NCBI RefSeq assembly: GCF_048564905.1
Contig: NC_132995.1
Coordinates: forward strand, 61,992,639 to 62,056,638
From: Vicugna pacos
Taxonomy: Eukaryota > Chordata > Mammalia > Artiodactyla > Camelidae
DNA: 64,000 nucleotides
Reading direction: 5' to 3'
The notes beneath the pieces were generated by a model. That model was given only the letters and a program-made list of their open reading frames with translations, did no database searches and had not been told where the DNA came from. Of this stretch, positions 21,743-34,950 are shown in pieces. A program made the translations under genes and the position numbers. Numbering within the stretch: position 1 is the first letter of the stretch; each line of letters starts with the position of its first letter.

Positions 21743-24308
21743 CACATAGTAGGCCCAGTACCCAGACTGCCTAGTACAGGGCCCAGGAAGGCCAAGGCCA
21801 GTGGAAGGAGCATGAATTTCATGTTTGGAGGGTTGCTCAGGATGCTGGTATGTCCAGAGGCTGGGAATCCAACCATGAGCTTCTCAGCTGGGGCCTCATT
21901 GTCCTTCCAGTAGTTCTTGGTGTAATCCTGCAAGGGTAGCAGGTTAGCAAGAGGCCCCACCCAGCTGATGGCCTAGTAATTAGGTATTAACTAAGCTTTT
22001 TTGGTGTGATTGTACCTACTGTACAAAGTATTTGCAACATATTTTACAGCATCATTGATCTATCTCTGTTGAAGTGGTGTGTCTCTAGCTTAACAAATTT
22101 CTCTTAACAACATACCAATACATAGGCATTATATATGCCCTTCCCACCAAAAATGTATGAGAGAAGGACTGAGAGGTTTTTTTTGTACGATTTTTCTGGT
22201 ATGATTCATTGGTGAATGGCTGAAATTCTGTATGGCATACATGTGCAAAAGATTAGAATGGTAAAAAATAGACAAGGCAGAAGGGGAACAAAAAGAGAAG
22301 AAAAGTGGGAGAAATAGCCTGTAATTTATTGAAAAAAATAAGTAATGGTACTCTATTTTCTTTTATTAAAAGAAAAGACTGGTTGTTAATCTTGTTTCCT
22401 ATCTGATAAAATTGTCAGTAGAGTATTAATATGTTGGTGAATTTTTAGTAAATGGGAACTAGTTAATTAATTATAATAGCTTAATTTCTCATTTGAGAAA
22501 ATTGCTAACTCTATGATATCTTTGGTCCCTAAATCTCCATGTGATTTATGACATCATCTCTGGTCGGCATTTTGGTCTGTGCAGGAACTCACAATGTTAA
22601 GGCTGGCGCTGCCTCCTGTGTCAGTTGGGTGTTGGTAGAGATGGCTGTTCTCTCCAATGTAGCTTTCCCAGGAACCTGGAGGTCCTGGGTCATGACATGG
22701 ATATGGTCCAGGTACCTAAGGTGGTGTAAAGGATCTAAAAACATTTCTGCTTGTCATTTTCTGCTCCTATGCAGGCAAAAGATAAGACTTCCAAAACCAC
22801 CTAAATAAGGTCCCTGAAGGACAAGCAGACTGAGGGTGAATGTCTCTTTCAAAAGTGATGCACAGAGGGGTAACGGGACATGTCACTGGGACAGGTAGGG
22901 GAATCTCATAGCCAGACTGGACATTGGGGATGCCAGCAGCTACTGTGGCTGTGACCATCGGCTTGGGTTTTTTGATCTACTTGGTCTCCTGTTCAAAAGC
23001 TTCCTGCATTTCTTATACCCATGTAGGAGAAAGTCTATGAATATCAACTATAAGTTGACTTCCATGACTACTCTTTGAATTAAATCAATCCCTCCCGTCC
23101 TTCATTCTTCAGCATCCTCACTGGAATGGAGTGTCCAGATCCTTCATCTCTAACTGAGATTGCAGGGAGATAGGTTTTCTATATGGCCTCAGAGACCTTT
23201 CACAGGAGACTGGTTGTGTGCTTCCCAGTCAAAATAGTATGGAACACAGTTCACCTGCATCAGGATAGTGAAGAGATGCTTGTACTAAGGAGTGGTCCTT
23301 CAGGAGCCAAAATCTAGCCCATCAAACTCCTGGTGACCCATCAATCTTTGATGGCCAGGGTAACAGAAGTCTGGTAATCCTCAGGAGTGGAAACCCTGGC
23401 AGTGATACAAACTAAGGGAGACCCAAAGAAGGCAGGGTGAGGCCTTAGTGGTCCCAATACCTTGTTGTAAAATCAGTAGAGAAAATCATCTTGAAAAATT
23501 TATGAAGCAGTTCCAAAGTCCCAGTTATCAATATCTGGGAGAGTTTTTATCCAACTGTTTCTGAGGGAAAAGAAGCAGAATTGTGTCAGAACAAATGGAA
23601 AGAAAGATTAAGTCATTTCAACATTAGCTGTTAGAGTGACTGAGAAGCCAGAAGTCTCATGCAGGCTCTCATGCTGGTTTTCTTCATTCTCATCCTTATT
23701 TCCTAAATTGTGAGAGTGGCTGGGGTAGATGACCTAAGATTCCTCTGTTTCACTGTCTCTAGAGTTCTAATTATGTCCCTTCAGGTGAAGCCCCCGATTA
23801 AGGACACCAGTGCTTTGTCAGTGCCAACTTTGGGTCCCTTCCATGTAGAAGATTGTTTTCATCTGAGTTCATAAGAACTTGGACTTCACTAAATTCCCCT
23901 TGGTAATGGAGCTGTATTTCAATTGACAACTGCCTCCTGGGAGCCAGCAATTTCCCTTATGTTAGAGTCATCATCATACTGTAAATAATAAGAAAGCTAG
24001 GAAGTTACCTGTGTGCTACTTGCTGGCCTGTTTGGAATTTCAGCCTGGAGGCTGCTGTGGAAGGCTTTGTTCAGACTGCTCTTGAAGGTGAAAAGAATTT
24101 GAATCTCAGCCCTTTCGTCACTTACTTGTTTTCCAGGCCAGTGAAAATCTGATAGTGTCCCATCCTTTCCTTCGATGATGTGACCTTCTTGTCCCATATC
24201 CCAGCAAAGGCATAGGTCAGGGGTCAATGTTGTCAGTCTCGAAATGCCCCGGACCTGGCTAGTGCTGGGCCCAGCTGATGAAGTAGTATGTCAGTTGGTA
24301 GGCAGAAC
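21743..24308 (-). pseudogene. CHIA-like chitinase pseudogene (exons 3-8)
   Basis: A broken paralogue of the neighbouring CHIA in the same orientation; introns are kept, so it arose by segmental duplication and not from mRNA. Exon matches: exon 3 at 24126-24308 (183 nt against 202, with an in-frame TAG after AQH), exon 4 about 23506-23560 (donor lost), exon 5 at 23255-23411 (the WEYP part of the active site deleted, further stops), exon 6 at 22887-23012 (TAG after QETK, acceptor AG lost, one-base insertion), exon 7 at 22593-22715 (one base missing), exon 8 at 21743-21927 (one base missing). Exons 1, 2 and 9-11 were not found in the flanks. It likely corresponds to one of the CHIA pseudogenes beside human CHIA. 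At the site matching residue 269 it still reads His (SGHTS). Confidence 0.9.
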
Positions 24309-26690
24309 CTATTACCCAGAGGAAGAGGGTGAGGAACTCTTACAGAGAAAGCTCCCTGTGGAATCATAGATTGCTTAAGAAACCACAGATTTCCAAATAA
24401 CTTTCCTGTTTAAATTTCAAAGAGAAGGGGAGGATCTGTATGAGAACCTTGTTTATTGCAGCAAACCTATAATTAGCAGGCAATTCAGGGCTGAAGGCAT
24501 CTCTTTAAGGTAGCTCCGTCCCTCCGAGAGAAAATTAAAAACCTTATAAATCAGTGCCTTTTGCTGAGATGAAAACTTAAAGCTGGGAATCTCTGATTTA
24601 GATGTACTCTAGTCCCCTCTACCTGCTAATATTAGCAATTACTAATGCTTACTTAGCATTTGTTATGTACCAAGCACTGCTATGAGCAATTTATTTAAAT
24701 TTACTCATTGATTCTCACTAAAACCCTATGAGCTAGGTATTATTATTGTTACTCCCATTTTGCTCATTTGGAAACTGAAACATAAAGGATGATGGTGTGT
24801 GTCTGTCTAACACTTTGAGCTATCTCCTTGAGTAATCATCACCCCCCACCCCAGGGAAGTGAACCATGTAGTAGGACTCAAGAGTCCTGGCTTCAGATTT
24901 AAATTCTGTCATGAACTCCCTATATTTCCTGGGACAAGTTACATGATTCATCTCTGCCTTAGTTAACTAGTCTGTGAAATGGTCTGGTAATAACTTTTCT
25001 GTCCACCTTTCAGAGAAGGGTTGTTTTAAAGACTCAGTAAGATGACAGATTTGAAAATGCTTTAACAGAGCAGAAGATACGATGCAGATGCCTTATCATG
25101 TTATTTTTTATTGTTAACGTTTATTTTTAAGACCATTAGGTAGTCAGTTTCAGCTTCAGGATTTTTTGGCCAATGATTCCAATCCTTTAAACATGACTAG
25201 GGAATTTTAAACTTCCTTTAAAAATTTATATGCTTTGTTTGAAGTAGAAAGACAGAGAGCCAAGCTGAGTTTCTAAATTATGAAGAAACAAAAAAGAAAT
25301 AATATGGTGGTCTGTCCTAAGAAGAATACATACTTAGCTCAGCTCTCAGAAATAGGAGCAGACCTTAAAGAGACAGAGAGCAGCTGGAGGAACATGTCTG
25401 CAAACAGAGCAGCTTCTGTAAACTAGTGCTTCACTTGCAGAAGGAAACCTGTCTTATCTTTTACTCCTTGAATTCTTTTAATGCCCTCTGTAGATGCCCA
25501 ACCTATTGATGCTAATAAAGCCTCAGTATTTCTCTTGGAAGCCCATTTCCCTCCATCTCCACTCACAAGACCATGAAAATGCCATGAATCATAGGCTTGA
25601 AGAAGGGAGGGAGATGGCAGGGCAGTGGGACACGTGTCACCAGGGAAGGAACTGTGTCCCTGTACTTCTGCCAAAAGCTGTCAATTCAAATTCAGGAATT
25701 TGAAGGTAAAAGAAAATTTTACAGGGGCCAAAAAACAAAGTGATAGTGGCTCACAAGCACAGAGTGATGGTAGTTCCCTACCAGTGAGAGGAGTGAGCTG
25801 GGTCATTTGCCTCGGTGTAGAGACTCCCTCATCCAGCCTGCCTTTCTTTTCCTCTTCCTCCTCTCCTGTGACTTACCAGATTCTCCTTTATCCTGATTAC
25901 CTCTAAGGTAAATGTTGATATTGGTCGTTGCCAAAGTTCAAACCCATTTAAGAACCCATTATTTACAATGAAACCATACTGTTTTGATTTCAGTTTACAA
26001 GAAGAAAAACTTGCGCTCAAGCCCAGAAACCATATTAATAAGCTCCATTATAGAGCAGCTTACATAATTCAAGATGGTTTATGTACAGTGGGGCTATACT
26101 CTGTTAGAATAGTGAAGCAACTAATTGGCCATGTCATAGTCTCTTTAACAGGCAGAAGCATGAACTAACTTTGCATTCATTTATTGTTTGCATTCATTCA
26201 TTCATTGTAAGAACAAAGCTCCCTCCTTAAGCAAAGACAGAGGCATAGCCTACTCTGGTTTTTTTGCCCTCAAATTCTTACCTATTTTCTTCCTATTCCT
26301 TTTCCTGTTCTTATTCCTCCTTCTTTCTCCCAAGCTTCTGCATCTCAAGTGACCCTAGCTTGGTTCCACTCTGTTCAGGCTCCTTCCCACTGTGATATTT
26401 CCCTGGGTTTAGCCTGCCTCAGCTGCCCTCAGCATGTTCTTGATGGCATCTAGAATGTCAAATCCTTTCCAGAAGGTTTTACTTTGCTCAGATCCATCAG
26501 AGGACTCACTATCTATGGCAGCTGGAGCTCACAAAATGTATTTTTTAACTTGTAAGACTTGAGAGTCAAAATTACTCCTTTTTTCACTTATTTTGCATTA
26601 GGTAAAAATATAAGATAATATGTATCATAACGAAATAGAAGTGAATAATGCCTTGTAGGATCAGAATGTGTTTTAAACTGATATAAAGAG
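24309..26690. other. Intergenic with MIR fragments
   Basis: MIR-like pieces at about 24650-24790 (minus) and 24870-25070 (plus), and a short ATTC simple repeat near 26180-26205. Exons 1 and 2 of the CHIA-like pseudogene would be expected here but were not recognised. Confidence 0.45.
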
Positions 26691-26711
26691 TTGGGATTTT
26701 AAGATTTCTGT

Positions 26712-26820
26712 AATATTCCTTTTCATTATAGGCTATTATAAGGTATTAAATATAGTTCCCTGTGCTATACAGTAGGACTTTGCTATTTATCCATTTTATA
26801 TATAGTAGTTAGTATCTGTG
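26712..26820 (-). repeat. Short L1 3' fragment beside Tigger1
   Basis: TATAGTTCCCTGTGCTATAC and neighbours match the L1 3' UTR seen at 28.7 kb; about 110 bases, directly abutting the Tigger1 remnant. Confidence 0.65.
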
Positions 26821-26825
26821 TGGGA

Positions 26826-28234
26826 GCAGAATTAATTCCTTGATCCATTGGCTGCAGAATGGATGTTAAGAGGCACAAAAACAATATTAATCTCATTGTA
26901 TGTCTCCATCAGAGCTCTTGGGGGACCAAGTGCATTGTCAGTGAGCAGTAATATTTTGGAAGGACGCTTTCTTTCTGAGCAGTAGTTCTCAACAGTGGGC
27001 TTTAAATATTCAGTAAATCATGTTGGAAACAGATATGCCGTCAGCCAGGCTTTGTTGTTCCGTTTATAGAACACAGGCAGGGTAAATTAAGTAAATTCTT
27101 AAGGGCCTTTGGATTTTCAGAATGGTAAATGAGCATTGGCTTCAACTTAGTCACCACCTGCATTAACCCCTAACCGGAGAGTCAGCCTGTCCTTTCAAGG
27201 TTTGAAGGAAGGCTTCTCCTCTCTAGCTCTGAAAGTCCTGGGTGACATCTTCTTTCAATGAAAGGCTGTTTCATCTACATTGGAAATCTGTTGTTTAGAA
27301 CATCATTAATTATCTTAGCCAGATCTTCTGGATAACTTGCTGCAGCTTCTACATCAGAACTGCCATTTCATCTCACACTTTTACATTATGGGGATGTCTT
27401 CTTTCCTTAGACCTCATGAACCAACCTCTGCTAGCTTCAGCTTTTTCTTCCCCAGCTTCCTCACCTCTCTTAGCCTTCACAGAATTGAAGAGAGTTTGGG
27501 CTTTGCTCTGGGTTAGGCTTTGACTTAGAGAATGTGTCTGCTTTGATCTTCTATCTAGACTGTTAAATTTTTCTCCATAACAGTAAGAAGGCCATTTTGC
27601 TCTCTTATCACTCCTCTCTTCCCTGGAGAAGCACTTTTAATTTCCTTTGAGAACGTTTCCCTTGCATTCACAACTTGGCTAACTGTTTGGTGCAAGAGGC
27701 CTAGATTTCAGCGTATCTCATCTTTTGACATGACTTCCTCACTGAGCTTGACCATTTCTAGCTTTTGATTTAAAGTAGAGATGCGTGACCCTTTCACTTG
27801 AACACTGACGCCGTTGTAAGATTATTAATTGGCCTAATTTCAATATCGTTGTTTCTCAGGCAATGGGGGAGACCTGAGGAAAAGGAGAGAGATAGGGGAA
27901 CAGCCAGTCAGTGGAGTAGTCAGAACATATGCAACATTTATTTATAAAGTTTGCTGTCTAATATGGGCGCTGTTCACTCTACCCCCAAATAATTACAATA
28001 GTCATCAAAGATCAATGATCACAAATGACCTTAACACATATAATAATAATGAAAAAGTTTGAAATATTATGAGAATTTTAAAAATGTGAGACAGGGACTC
28101 AAAAGAGAGAAAATGCTGTTGGAAAAATTGTACTGATAGACTTGCTTGATGCAGGGTTGCCATAAGCCTTCAATTTGTAAAAAACGCAGTATCTGCAAAG
28201 AGAAATAAAGCAGTGTGCAATAAAACAAGTTCCC
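26826..28234 (-). mobile_element. Tigger1 DNA transposon remnant
   Basis: Pogo-type transposon, transposase on the minus strand. Sequence from ATTAATTCCTTGATCCATTG to CAATTTGTAAAAAACGCAGT follows the Tigger1 consensus as I recall it; the right end keeps part of the terminal repeat (GCAATAAAACAAG) and the left end is missing. It has many substitutions and small indels, and no long open frame remains. Confidence 0.8.
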
Positions 28235-28627
28235 TAAACTGTCCTTCAGTTTTGTGTCAGTGAGTATTGTATTCATGATGAAAAAGTTTCTTTGGTTGAA
28301 TATGTTGGAGAAATGCTGCATTCAAGAAGCATCTCTTGGAAAATCACAATTCTCATAATTTTGAGAGCCCTGAGAAGTCCTCTATGCTTAACTTGGCATT
28401 TCCCAAATATATTTAATTCATCAAATTCTCCCCCAAGTTTTCCACATTACTGTCCTACAGAATGCACCAAGAAGAGGATATAATAGACAATGTTTCCCAA
28501 ATTATTGAACTATGGAATCCTTTTGTCATGTATACATATTGTTACATAGTTTTATATAGTATATAGTTTAAGAAACATTGCAGCTCTGTTCAGTGGAAAT
28601 ATTTTGGGACCCACACATGTAACTGGA

Positions 28628-29850
28628 AAATTTTTTTTATTGAAGTATACTCAGTTATAATGTGTCAATTTCTGGTGTACAACATAATGTTTCAGTCATA
28701 CATATGCATAAATATATATATATTCATTTTCATATTCATTTTCATTATAGGTTAGTACAAGATATTGAATATAGTTCCCTGTGGTATACAAAAGAAATTT
28801 TTTAAATCTATTTTTATATATAGTAGTTAATATTTGCAAATCTCTAACTCCCAATTTATCCTTTCCCACACCTTTTCCCCCTGGTAACCATAAGATTGTT
28901 TACTCTGACTGCAAGTCTGTTTCTGTTTTATAGATGAGTTCATTAGTGTCATCTTTTTTCTTTTTTCAGATTCCACATATAAGTGATATCATATGGTATT
29001 TTTCTTTCTCTTTCTGGGCTTCACTTAGAATGACTATCTTCAGGACCATCCATGTTGCTTCAAATGGCATTATTTTATTCTTTTTTATGGCTGAATAGTA
29101 TTCCATGGTATAAATATATCACAGCTTCTTTATCCAGTCATTTGTCGTTGTACATTTAGGTTGTTTCCATGTCTTGGCTATTGTATATAGTGCTGCTATG
29201 GACATTGGGGTGCTTGTATCTTTTCAAATTAGAATTCCCTTCAGGTATACACCCAGAAGTGGGGTTGCTGAATCATACGGTAAGTCTATTTTTTGTTTTT
29301 TGAGGAATCTGCAAACTGTTTTCCATAATGGCTGCACCAAACTGCATTCTTACCAACAGTGTAGGAGGGTTTCCTTTTCTACACACCTTCTCCAGCATTT
29401 ATCACTTGTGGGCTTTTAAATAATGGCCATTCTGACTGGTGTGGAGTAATACTTCATTATAGTTTTGATTTGCATTTCTCTGGTAATTAGTCATATTGAG
29501 CATTTTTTCACATGCCTGTCGTCCATCTATATGTTTTTATTGGAGAATTGCTTGTTTAGGTCTTTTGCCCATTTTTGGATTGGGTTGCTTGTTGTTTCAT
29601 TATTAAGTTGTAGGAACTATTTATATATTCTGGAAATTAAATTTGTCAATCACATCATTTGCAAATATTTTCTCCCATCCCAAACGTTGTCTTTTTGTTT
29701 TGCTTATGGTTTCCTTTGCTGGGCAAAAGCTTATAAGTTTAATTAGGTCCCATTTGTTTATTCTTGCTTTTATTTCTATTGCCTGGGTAGACTACCCTAG
29801 GAGAACATTGGTTAGATTTATGTCAGAGAATGTGTAACTCAAAAATTTTT
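28628..29850 (-). repeat. L1 3' half
   Basis: Starts with the reversed 3' UTR (ATTGAAGTATACTCAGTTAT) and continues through decayed ORF2 (CATGTCTTGGCTATTGTATA, ACCCAGAAGTGGGGTTGCTG). It is 5'-truncated near 29850. Confidence 0.8.
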
Positions 29851-31189
29851 AATAACCACATTTAGAAAAGTAAAGTGAAATTAATTCAATAATATTTTAT
29901 TTGATTTAACTTATCTATATCATTTCATCATTGACTACTCATTTGTATAATTTATGTAGAAGTTATTGAGATAGTTCTTTTTTTTATCTTTCGTGAGTCT
30001 TCAAAAGCTGGAGTGTATTTCACACATAAATATACATCTCAGTTTGGATTAATTACATTTCAAGTGCTCAGTAGCCTCCTGTGACTAGTAGCTACTGTAT
30101 TTGACAGCCCAGATCTGGAGAGACCAGCAGAGAGCCCATATTTGGCTCTTATGTTATAAGCTCCCCATAGGTTTGCATTGATTGATTGCGTTTTGAACTT
30201 AGGCCCTCCCTTTCTTTAGAGGGATGCTGTAGAGAGCATCCATCTACAAAGTAGGCCTTATGTTTACTGGGAAGATGCTCATCCTCACATTATACAGTGT
30301 TCTCTTTATGAAAATCCCAGGGAGAAGTATATTTTTGCTCTTAGAATCTAAAACAGTTACTTGCCTTGTTGGTTTGTTCTGATCTTCTGGACATTATATA
30401 TTGTGTAACTAATTTCTTTTCCTATTTCTCACTGGTGACCAGAAATATAGAATCAAATTTGTGGTCCACATGTAGTGTGAATATAGGATACATTTCCCAA
30501 AATGTGTTTCATTCCTTAGTAGCTTGCAAAATGGTGGTGTTGTTCAGAACACATTTTGTGAAATGCTACAGCCACCTGTCAGATCCAAAAGATAATTCTG
30601 ATAGTGGTGTTAAAAAAAAAAATGGAGTAATGGAGTGAGGAACTAGACACAGCCCAACAAGAGTGGATCAGGTGTCAATGGGCAGGAATGATGGGCAAGT
30701 TCTGGTTGCCTAGTACCACAGATTTGCCCGCCTTCCATCTGGGCACCCAGAACTTCTGGCCAAGAGGTTTTAAATACCCAGGGTGTGGCCCACCTGCTCC
30801 ATGTTGCTGGGAACGGTGGTAAATGTCCCTGGATAGACTGTGGTGGCCCAAGTTGGCTGACGGGAGGGGAACCCCAGCAGCCAGTGCCAAGCTGCTTTAG
30901 GAGCCCTCAGAGTGAGCCACAGGTGGCCTGCACCTGAGAGTGTCCTCATCTCCCTAGTGATTTTCCAGGGCCAAACAGGCCCTCCCTCTAGCCAAGATTC
31001 CAACCTTGGATTCTGGCCTTGACAGCTCAAGCCAATTCAGGGATTTTTGGATGTCCCTACAGCGGTTTTGAAAAAAAAAAAAATTAACAATCTTTAGCAT
31101 TGGATCACCCAGCCAGTGGATGTGGACGAAGGGCACAGGTAGCTGCCAAAGCTGTGAAGTGTAGGAGGCCTGGAGCAGTGATACCGCCA
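29851..31189. other. Intergenic, left shoulder of the CpG block
   Basis: An old hAT-like fragment may lie near 30040-30120 (TTTCAAGTGCTCAGTAGCC). From 30660 GC content climbs towards the island. Open frames here are not recognised. Confidence 0.35.
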
Positions 31190-31720
31190 CCGTGCTGTCA
31201 TCTGACCTTCAATTGCCTCCTTCCGGAGCAGGAGTGGGGATTTCCTCGCTGGGCTCACCCAACCCGGTCGCATCTTGTCCAGTGCAGCCATGCCAACAAT
31301 ACCGCTCCCTTCACCACCCTCTGAGGAGATTTCGGCTCCTTCATCCTTCATCTCAGCTCTGCGCTCCTGCACCCCGACAGAACTCGCCAGGAAGTGGGGG
31401 CAGCGGAACCGGCGCCGCCTGCGCGACAGCGGGGGTGGAGGAGATGGGGAGCGGGGAGGAGCGCCGCGGTGCCAGCCAGTGCGCTCGCAGGGGAGGCGGC
31501 TTGGGGTGGCTCTGGCTGGGATCTAGTGTCTTTGGGGGAGGGGGAAGGGGGACAGTCGCTGTCGCAGCCCCGCCCACATGGCGGATCATTCTACCCAGGG
31601 GTGCAGGTGCGGCGGCACCTGGCCGGCTGATTTAAGGACCGACCCGCCTGGCCCGCCCCCGAGGCGCAGGTGGGTCACCACCTGTCAGCACACTCCAACC
31701 ACCCTGTCCCGCCTTCGAGG
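31190..31720. promoter_or_regulatory. CpG-island-like GC-rich block, candidate promoter
   Basis: In an AT-rich setting this block is strongly GC-rich with many CpGs, for example around CGGAACCGGCGCCGCCTGCG near 31400. It has GC-box cores (CCCCGCCC near 31567, CCCGCCCCC near 31653) and a YY1-like ACATGGCGGA near 31576. On the minus strand a GTGAGC donor-like site lies near 31255, inside a 92-codon open frame. Open frames here are common because of base composition, and I recognise no protein. A promoter of an unannotated transcript is the simplest reading. Confidence 0.5.
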
Positions 31721-31944
31721 TCCATGCCTCACTAGGAGGACGAGCAGACAGCCCAGGGCAGCATAAATGTGTGCAGGATGGGGTGTGCTGAAGCCAGAGC
31801 AGGGGGTCCTGAAACACTGGGTAGTCTGCCCTGACCTGCTCCACTCTGCTTTCCCCTCAGTTCTGAGTATGATCTGAAGACTGGAGCCTGGGCCGGGAAT
31901 GAATAGTGGTCTCCAGGTGTGGTTGGGCCAAAGGGCAGCAGGGA

Positions 31945-32165
31945 GTGTGGGTTAAGATCAGGGACGCTGGAGCCACACTGCCAGTTTTGAAATGCATTTC
32001 CCAGGCATATGACCTTCCGCAGGTCTCTCAGCCTGTCTGTGCCAGCTTCCTGTAAAGTGGGAATAATCACCATGACTACCTCACGCAGTCCTTATGAAAA
32101 TCCAGCGAGTTGATGTTCACAGAGTGCCAAGCACAGGGCCTGTTCACAGAGTGCTGTGTAAATGT
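31945..32165 (+). repeat. MIR SINE
   Basis: GACGCTGGAGCCACACTGCC, CATATGACCTTCCGCAGGTC and AGAGTGCCAAGCACAGGGCC mark an MIR just downstream of the GC-rich block. Confidence 0.7.
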
Positions 32166-32399
32166 CGGTTAGTAATTAAAGCGGCAGGAAAGGACTTGGA
32201 GTGAGGACTGGGGGAATACCAAAAGGGACTTCCTTCCTGGCAGAGCCAGGACAATGAGGTAAGGAGCCACGAGGAGGGTGTGTGCAGATGACACAGCGAT
32301 CCAGACACGTGTGCAAATGACTGAAGTGCAAGCCACAGGGATCACGGGGATGGGGGTACCCTGGGCCAGAGATGCTTTAATGGTTGTGAAATATGTGAA

Positions 32400-34950
32400 A
32401 TCCACAAGAAATTAAGTTCAAGTTTTCTTTTTGTAGTTAACTTACAAAATGGCTGGGTCAGCACTTCAGGAAAACCTGAGATCTTCTTTTCTGCTGACTT
32501 ATGAGAACATTCAGTATACAATGGAATGTCTGATCAACAGCTCTGAGTCCTTTCACATAATTTATCATCCAAATCCAGGCACATCTGAGAGTGAAAAGGG
32601 CATTAGGAACATGCAATTTTTGAAATATTTATTTTTTGCTTGGTGTTTTGTTGTACAAATGGACTTATCAAATAGTTCTATTAAAACTGTTTTCAAAAAT
32701 ATATTTTTCTGAAAAGTAAATATGTGTATCTGCACAGTAAATCAAAATTCAAAATTCTGAAAGATTATTCTTGCTACATATTCACAGACTTCAACCAGTT
32801 TCTTAGCCATATCTCTAGTAAGATGTCGCTGACATTTTTCTAAAGAACACAGTTTTTTCAGCATGGTTTTATTATTTTTAATTTTAATTTTTTCCATAAT
32901 ATTGCCTGAACTCTTTTCCAAAATTGCTTTTCGTGGTTAATCATTTCAGAGATGCCGATACCTTCTGTGTTAGTTCGCTAGGGCTGTCATAGCAAAACGC
33001 CACACACTGGGTGGCTTAAACAGCAGAAGTTCATTTCCTCACAGTTCTGGAGGCTAGGAATCTGAGATCAAGGTGTCTTCTGGGTTGGTTTCTTCTGAGG
33101 CCTCTCTCTTTGGCTTGTAGATGCCCCTGTGGCTTCACAAGATCTTCCCTCTGTGTGTGTGTGTGTGTGTGTCTGTATCTTAATCTCCTCTTCTTGAAGA
33201 AGCACCAACCATATAGGATTATAATTCACCCCACTGGCCTCCTTTTACCTCAGTTACCTCTGTAAAGGCCCTGACTCCAAATACAGTCTGAGGTGCTGGT
33301 TAGCACCTAAACATATGAATTTGGGGGGACACAATTCACCTCATAAACACCTTCTATTGGTTTTTATTTGGGAAAAACTCTACAGATATTCAGAGGAAAT
33401 TCTGCTAAATGGGGGATATTCTCAATTCTATTTTTTTTGTTAAAATGTTCAAATATTTTAACTGAAATATTACAGATACTATCATTTTGCTTCCATCCAG
33501 AGAAGGTTTCTTCAACAAATACCTTTATGACTCCTTTGAATGTTTCTCCAAATTTAGATGCTACAACATTATAGGCCTTTTCAGAGTTTTTCTACACTAC
33601 TATATCAATAAATGTATCCTACTGAAAATTGTAGCTAAAATAATAGTAGCTCTATAAATATATTTTCCAACAAATTAATATTTCAGAATGCAATTTTAAA
33701 ATTCAAAATTGTGTCATTATATAGCATTTGAGCACTTCTCAATTAATTTGTTTAATGCCTCCTTCAGAGTCTTCCTATTTGCATAAATTTGTAAATAATA
33801 TTAACTTATTAAAATATCAAAAGTTACAGTGTTTTAGAGCTTCTTTTTCAATACTTTGATGAAATATATATAAATGACTTGGAAGAAAATGCAACCAAAA
33901 CTTAGAAGACGTGTATAATTTTTTTATAAGTTCAATACCTTTGTGAAACACTTTGGATTAATTAGGGAGTAATTTTTCAATGGTCCAAACATTTCTAAAA
34001 TCCAATAGACAATAGGCAGCTAAGAGAGAAAGCTTCTGCTACCACAGTGATGTTTATTTCTTGTGCTCAGCACCAGCGTTAACCTAAAAAAAGATATCGG
34101 TCAGTTCCTCTATATAAAATATTTGAAAATTTTACAATTTTATTTTGAATGACAGAATGTCAGTTTTTTTGGACACATTAATAAGTGACTTGTGATCTAC
34201 AACCAGTTCTTAGGACATCTCTGCTCTGTAGGTTTTTTAATTTACAAAGAATATTGTTTTTGCATAATGTATTCCATCAATATTTCAATTTATCACCACA
34301 AATATTATGACCACAAAAAATAATTAATTTTCAATGCAGAACTTTTTAACTGAATTTACAGTAGCATTTACAATAACATTAGATGTTTCATCTTTGACAA
34401 AACGAACCGCCAAGAAAGCTTTACTTTGATTTCATGAGCTGGGGTGAAAAAAATTCAGCCATTTTTAGAATTAACTTATCTGATTTTTTATTTGAAGCAT
34501 GTGATGACATCAATATAAATTTGGTATTACTTAAAATCTGTGAATGTATTCTGCAAATAGAGCCTCACTTTTGTACATGTGTACACACACATACACACAG
34601 AATAGAAAAAAAGAAGTGAATTTGGCCCACCTGTCATTATATCTACCTAAATGAAAATGTATGCTTCACCAAGTGATATAAAAAACCCCTTTGGCAACTA
34701 CCTTTGTTAAATCATCATATTTAGGTAAAATCCTCTTCATATAATTAGTACTTTAGAAATAGACGCTGATGCTTGCTCAGCAGATTTATCTTCTGGTTTT
34801 CATGCAATACCAAACAGCCCCATGGTGAACAGGAAATGTTGACTAACATCTTATGCAAGTTATAGATTCATCTCAATCTTGGAAAATTCAGTACTTAATT
34901 TTTCATTACACAGTCCCTTCACCTTTTTTTTTTTTTAGCTCAGTGCTGTC
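32400..34950. repeat. AT-rich block, probable old transposon hosting a solo LTR
   Basis: Strongly AT-rich with a fragment (CAAATCCAGGCACATCTGAG) reminiscent of old DNA transposons. The MLT1 LTR at 32966-33349 splits it. Family not established. Confidence 0.3.
32966..33349 (-). repeat. Solo LTR, MLT1-type (ERVL-MaLR)
   Basis: A 384-bp LTR fossil with a TG/CA-type right end and the 5-bp target duplication CCTTC at 32961-32965 and 33350-33354. A short (GT)n run lies inside near 33153-33172. No internal region remains. Confidence 0.85.

Noticed and set aside
31094-31635. Several overlapping long frames in the GC-rich block
   Set aside because: GC-rich sequence lacks stop codons by composition; no frame shows a known domain.
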